Of a DNA stretch of 64,000 bases, positions 62,114 through 64,000 are shown one piece after another. Position numbers and translations under genes: made by a program. Source of the DNA: CBFHSD01 sp965658375 (GTDB lineage Bacteria > Bacteroidota > Bacteroidia > Flavobacteriales_G > Salibacteraceae); NCBI GenBank assembly GCA_965658375.1, contig CBFHSD010000003.1:35120-99119 (forward strand). The letters run 5' to 3'. The notes beneath the pieces were generated by a model. It ran no database searches, was not told where the DNA came from, and saw only the letters and a list, made by a program, of their open reading frames with translations. Positions within the stretch are counted from its first letter, which is position 1. Each line of letters begins with the position of its first letter.

Positions 62114-63424
62114 ATGTCAAATTCCTACAAAAGTCAAGAAGAGATCCTCAAGAAGTTGGATATTCCTAGACTCAACAACATGCAAGTTGAAGCAATTGCT
62201 ACCATTCGTAAGAACCCGGAAGTGTTGCTCTTATCTCCTACAGGAACAGGAAAAACCTTAGCATTTCTTCTACCTATACTCAAAAATTTACAACAAGACT
62301 TGAATGAAGTACAAGCCCTCATTTTGGTTCCATCGCGTGAGTTGGCCATACAAATAGAGCAAGTAATGCGCAATATGGGAAGCGGCTTTAAAGTAAATGC
62401 TGTTTACGGTGGCAGATCAGGATCAAAAGATAGAGTAGAGCTCAATCATAGACCTGCTGTTCTTGTGGGAACCCCAGGACGTGTTTCGGACCATTTAAAA
62501 AGAGGGGTGATTTCTCCTAGGTTTATTCAAACATTGGTGTTGGATGAGTTTGATAAATCGCTTGAAGTGGGCTTTGAGATTGAAATGAGAAAAATAGTGC
62601 GTTTGCTCACCAACGTTGACAAAAAGGTGCTTACATCGGCAACACGAGGGGTTAAAATTCCTGATTTTGTTGGACTTTCCGATCCTATTGTCATCAACTA
62701 TTTGCAAGAAAAAAGAAGCAGCCTAGCCCTTAAAAAAGTCATTTCTCCTTCAAAAGACAAGTTGGAAACCTTAGTGCAACTCTTGGGTCACATAGGGGAA
62801 AAAAATGGTATTGTTTTCTGCAACTTCAAAGATTCTATTCAGCGTGTGAGCGATTTTTTAAGAGAGAACGGAGTGAGCCATGGTGTGTTCTATGGCGGCA
62901 TTGAACAGGTAGATCGCGAACGTGCTTTGATTCAGTTTAGAAATGGAACGCACCGCCTATTGTTGGCTACCGATTTGGCTGCCCGTGGCATTGATGTGCC
63001 TGAATTAGATTTTATCATTCACTATCACCTGCCTTTGAAAGCAGATGAGTTTACGCACCGTAACGGGAGAACAGCTCGTATGAATACCGAAGGATTGGCC
63101 TACGTTATCAAGGCAAAAACGGAAGAGCTGCCCTACTTTATTGGCGCTATTGACGAAGAAGAATTGCAAGACAAAAAATTGCCTCAAGCCACGCAATGGA
63201 AAACCCTTTTTATTACCGGAGGTAGAAGAGACAAAATATCTAAAGGCGATATTGCTGGTTTGTTCATGAAGCAAGGCGGCCTTGAAAAAAACCAGCTTGG
63301 GATGATTGAACTCAAGACAGATTCTGCTTTTGTTGCAGTTCAAAATAATCAAGTAAAAGCCTTGCTCCCAAAAGTGAACAATGCCCGTTTGAAGACCAAG
63401 AAAGTGCGTATCACAGTTCTGTAG
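62114..63424 (+). CDS. DExD-box RNA helicase
   Basis: ATP-dependent RNA unwinding enzyme, SF2 family, 436 residues. RecA-like domain 1: Q-motif Gln in NNMQVEAI, Walker A SPTGTGKT, PSRELA, GTPGR, motif II as DEFD (VLDEFDKSLE) and TSAT. RecA-like domain 2: NGIVFCNFKDS, LLATDLAARGIDVP, HRNGRTAR. The Ala of the DEAD box is Phe here. The C-terminal part (about 355-436, starting near KTLFITGGRRDKISKGDI) resembles the DbpA RNA-binding domain, which binds 23S rRNA; a ribosome-assembly role is therefore likely. Confidence 0.93.
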   Translation: MSNSYKSQEEILKKLDIPRLNNMQVEAIATIRKNPEVLLLSPTGTGKTLAFLLPILKNLQQDLNEVQALILVPSRELAIQIEQVMRNMGSGFKVNAVYGGRSGSKDRVELNHRPAVLVGTPGRVSDHLKRGVISPRFIQTLVLDEFDKSLEVGFEIEMRKIVRLLTNVDKKVLTSATRGVKIPDFVGLSDPIVINYLQEKRSSLALKKVISPSKDKLETLVQLLGHIGEKNGIVFCNFKDSIQRVSDFLRENGVSHGVFYGGIEQVDRERALIQFRNGTHRLLLATDLAARGIDVPELDFIIHYHLPLKADEFTHRNGRTARMNTEGLAYVIKAKTEELPYFIGAIDEEELQDKKLPQATQWKTLFITGGRRDKISKGDIAGLFMKQGGLEKNQLGMIELKTDSAFVAVQNNQVKALLPKVNNARLKTKKVRITVL

Positions 63425-63430
63425 CAGAAC

Positions 63431-63832
63431 TTAAACCACAAGCACCCCTTTCTTGTGAACCAATGGAACATCTATGAGGTTTTTTTCAATCAGCGATTCG
63501 GGTAAGAAAATGTACTTCTTGTCAAAAATGTCTCTCCCTAAGTAAAAACTCAACCAATACTCGTTGCTTAAGCCATGAAGCTCCCTCGGAATAAACTCTG
63601 CTTTCACCGCCTGCTTTGCAGAAATATCTGGCAAAGCCCTTCGCAAAGTGCTGGTTGTTACCGCTTCCTTTTTCACCGTTCCATAGCCTTTGCTAGTAAG
63701 CATTACATTGGTAATGGGCTCAGAGCGGTCGTTGATGATGTAAACATTCCAAACTTTCTGTCCTTCTTCCTCTTCGGGAACTACAGCTACATAAACCCCT
63801 TCAATTTGCTTTCTTAATTCGTTCAGTTTCAT
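63431..63832 (-). CDS. Conserved protein of unknown function
   Basis: 133 residues, starting at ATG 63832 (MKLNELRKQIEGVYVAV); an in-frame ATG at 63862 lies in the upstream gene. No signal peptide or membrane segment. Beta-rich appearance with EEEEGQKVWNVYIINDR and SFYLGRDIFDKKYIFLP. I recognise a pattern seen in Bacteroidota but no function. The start overlaps the stop of the upstream serine hydrolase gene (ATGA), so the two are translationally coupled. Convergent with the helicase gene, 6 bases between stops, no terminator visible. Confidence 0.8.
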   Translation of the reverse strand: MKLNELRKQIEGVYVAVVPEEEEGQKVWNVYIINDRSEPITNVMLTSKGYGTVKKEAVTTSTLRRALPDISAKQAVKAEFIPRELHGLSNEYWLSFYLGRDIFDKKYIFLPESLIEKNLIDVPLVHKKGVLVV

Positions 63833-64000
63833 TTTGCCAATGCTATTCCGCCATCCAACCATTGGTAAATATCGTTGGGGTAGCCATTTGTTCTTTTGCT
63901 AGATCTTTTATGTCCCAAACGTACAATCACCAAATCAAGTTCGGGAACAACAAATACATATTGTCCTAAAATACCCCGCATAAAAAACACTTGGTACTTT
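63829..64000 (-). CDS. Serine hydrolase (beta-lactamase family), 3' end
   Basis: The last 56 residues of a protein that begins beyond the window. The segment FMRGILGQYVFVVPELDLV followed by IVRLGHKR matches the C-terminal strand of class C beta-lactamase/serine hydrolase proteins common in Bacteroidota, which are mostly peptidases or esterases. The catalytic SxxK lies outside. Ends ALAK with TGA overlapping the next ATG. Confidence 0.7.
   Translation of the reverse strand, partial: KYQVFFMRGILGQYVFVVPELDLVIVRLGHKRSSKRTNGYPNDIYQWLDGGIALAK

Overview
The window looks like chromosomal DNA of a free-living, aerobic, probably aquatic member of Bacteroidota, most likely order Flavobacteriales. The signs are low GC, promoters with the Bacteroidota -7 element TAnnTTTG, five secreted proteins with C-terminal type IX secretion (T9SS) sorting domains, a one-step crtI-crtB carotenoid module, and typical Bacteroidota families (DUF4837, bacilliredoxin CGC, PNGase F-like, LruC). 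I see no rRNA, tRNA, CRISPR array, insertion sequence or prophage. Genus and species cannot be named from this sequence alone.

Layout. 1-9.1 kb: 3' part of gatA, a lytic transglycosylase, a DUF4837 lipoprotein, rocF-argS, and the operon aldo/keto reductase-aat-unknown. 9.2-15.6 kb: a PNGase F-like T9SS protein, an S9 peptidase, and a damaged LruC-type gene pair (one probable frameshift, one nonsense codon). 15.6-27.1 kb: valS, a DUF1573 protein, divergent dps/oxyR, cysS-tadA, bacilliredoxin, an ArsC/Spx-like protein, a flippase-like membrane protein, and metB-ktrA-SDR. 27.2-40.1 kb is a secretome block: two tandem M43 metalloproteases, a PhoX phosphatase, a di-heme peroxidase, a lipoprotein sulfatase with an unusual active-site motif, and a LamG adhesin with five 50-residue repeats. 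40.3-46.3 kb: lysS, a cyclophilin, an EamA transporter, gpsA, uvrC.

46.4-52.6 kb is the most coherent system. A MerR-type regulator with every sequence hallmark of a coenzyme-B12 photoreceptor (CarH/LitR type) is followed by an ECF sigma factor, crtI, crtB, idi, a pterin synthase homologue and a DNA photolyase, almost without gaps. Repeated GTTGAACAA elements lie in front of the sigma gene. I read this as a light-induced photoprotection and photorepair regulon. 52.8-58.0 kb is a biotin operon, bioF-bioD-bioA-KAS-bioB, with an embedded ketoacyl synthase and without bioC or bioH. 58.4-64 kb: polA with intact proofreading motifs, a PolB-type exonuclease, a DExD-box RNA helicase, an unknown protein and the 3' end of a serine hydrolase.

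Between genes there are many clear Rho-independent terminators. Several of the longer gaps contain an extra promoter and/or terminator not explained by the flanking genes (minus strand 6465-6570; plus strand 15391-15650; plus strand 58056-58317). These are small-RNA or small-protein candidates. Several genes have the -7 element only 4-5 bases before the start codon, which implies leaderless mRNAs.
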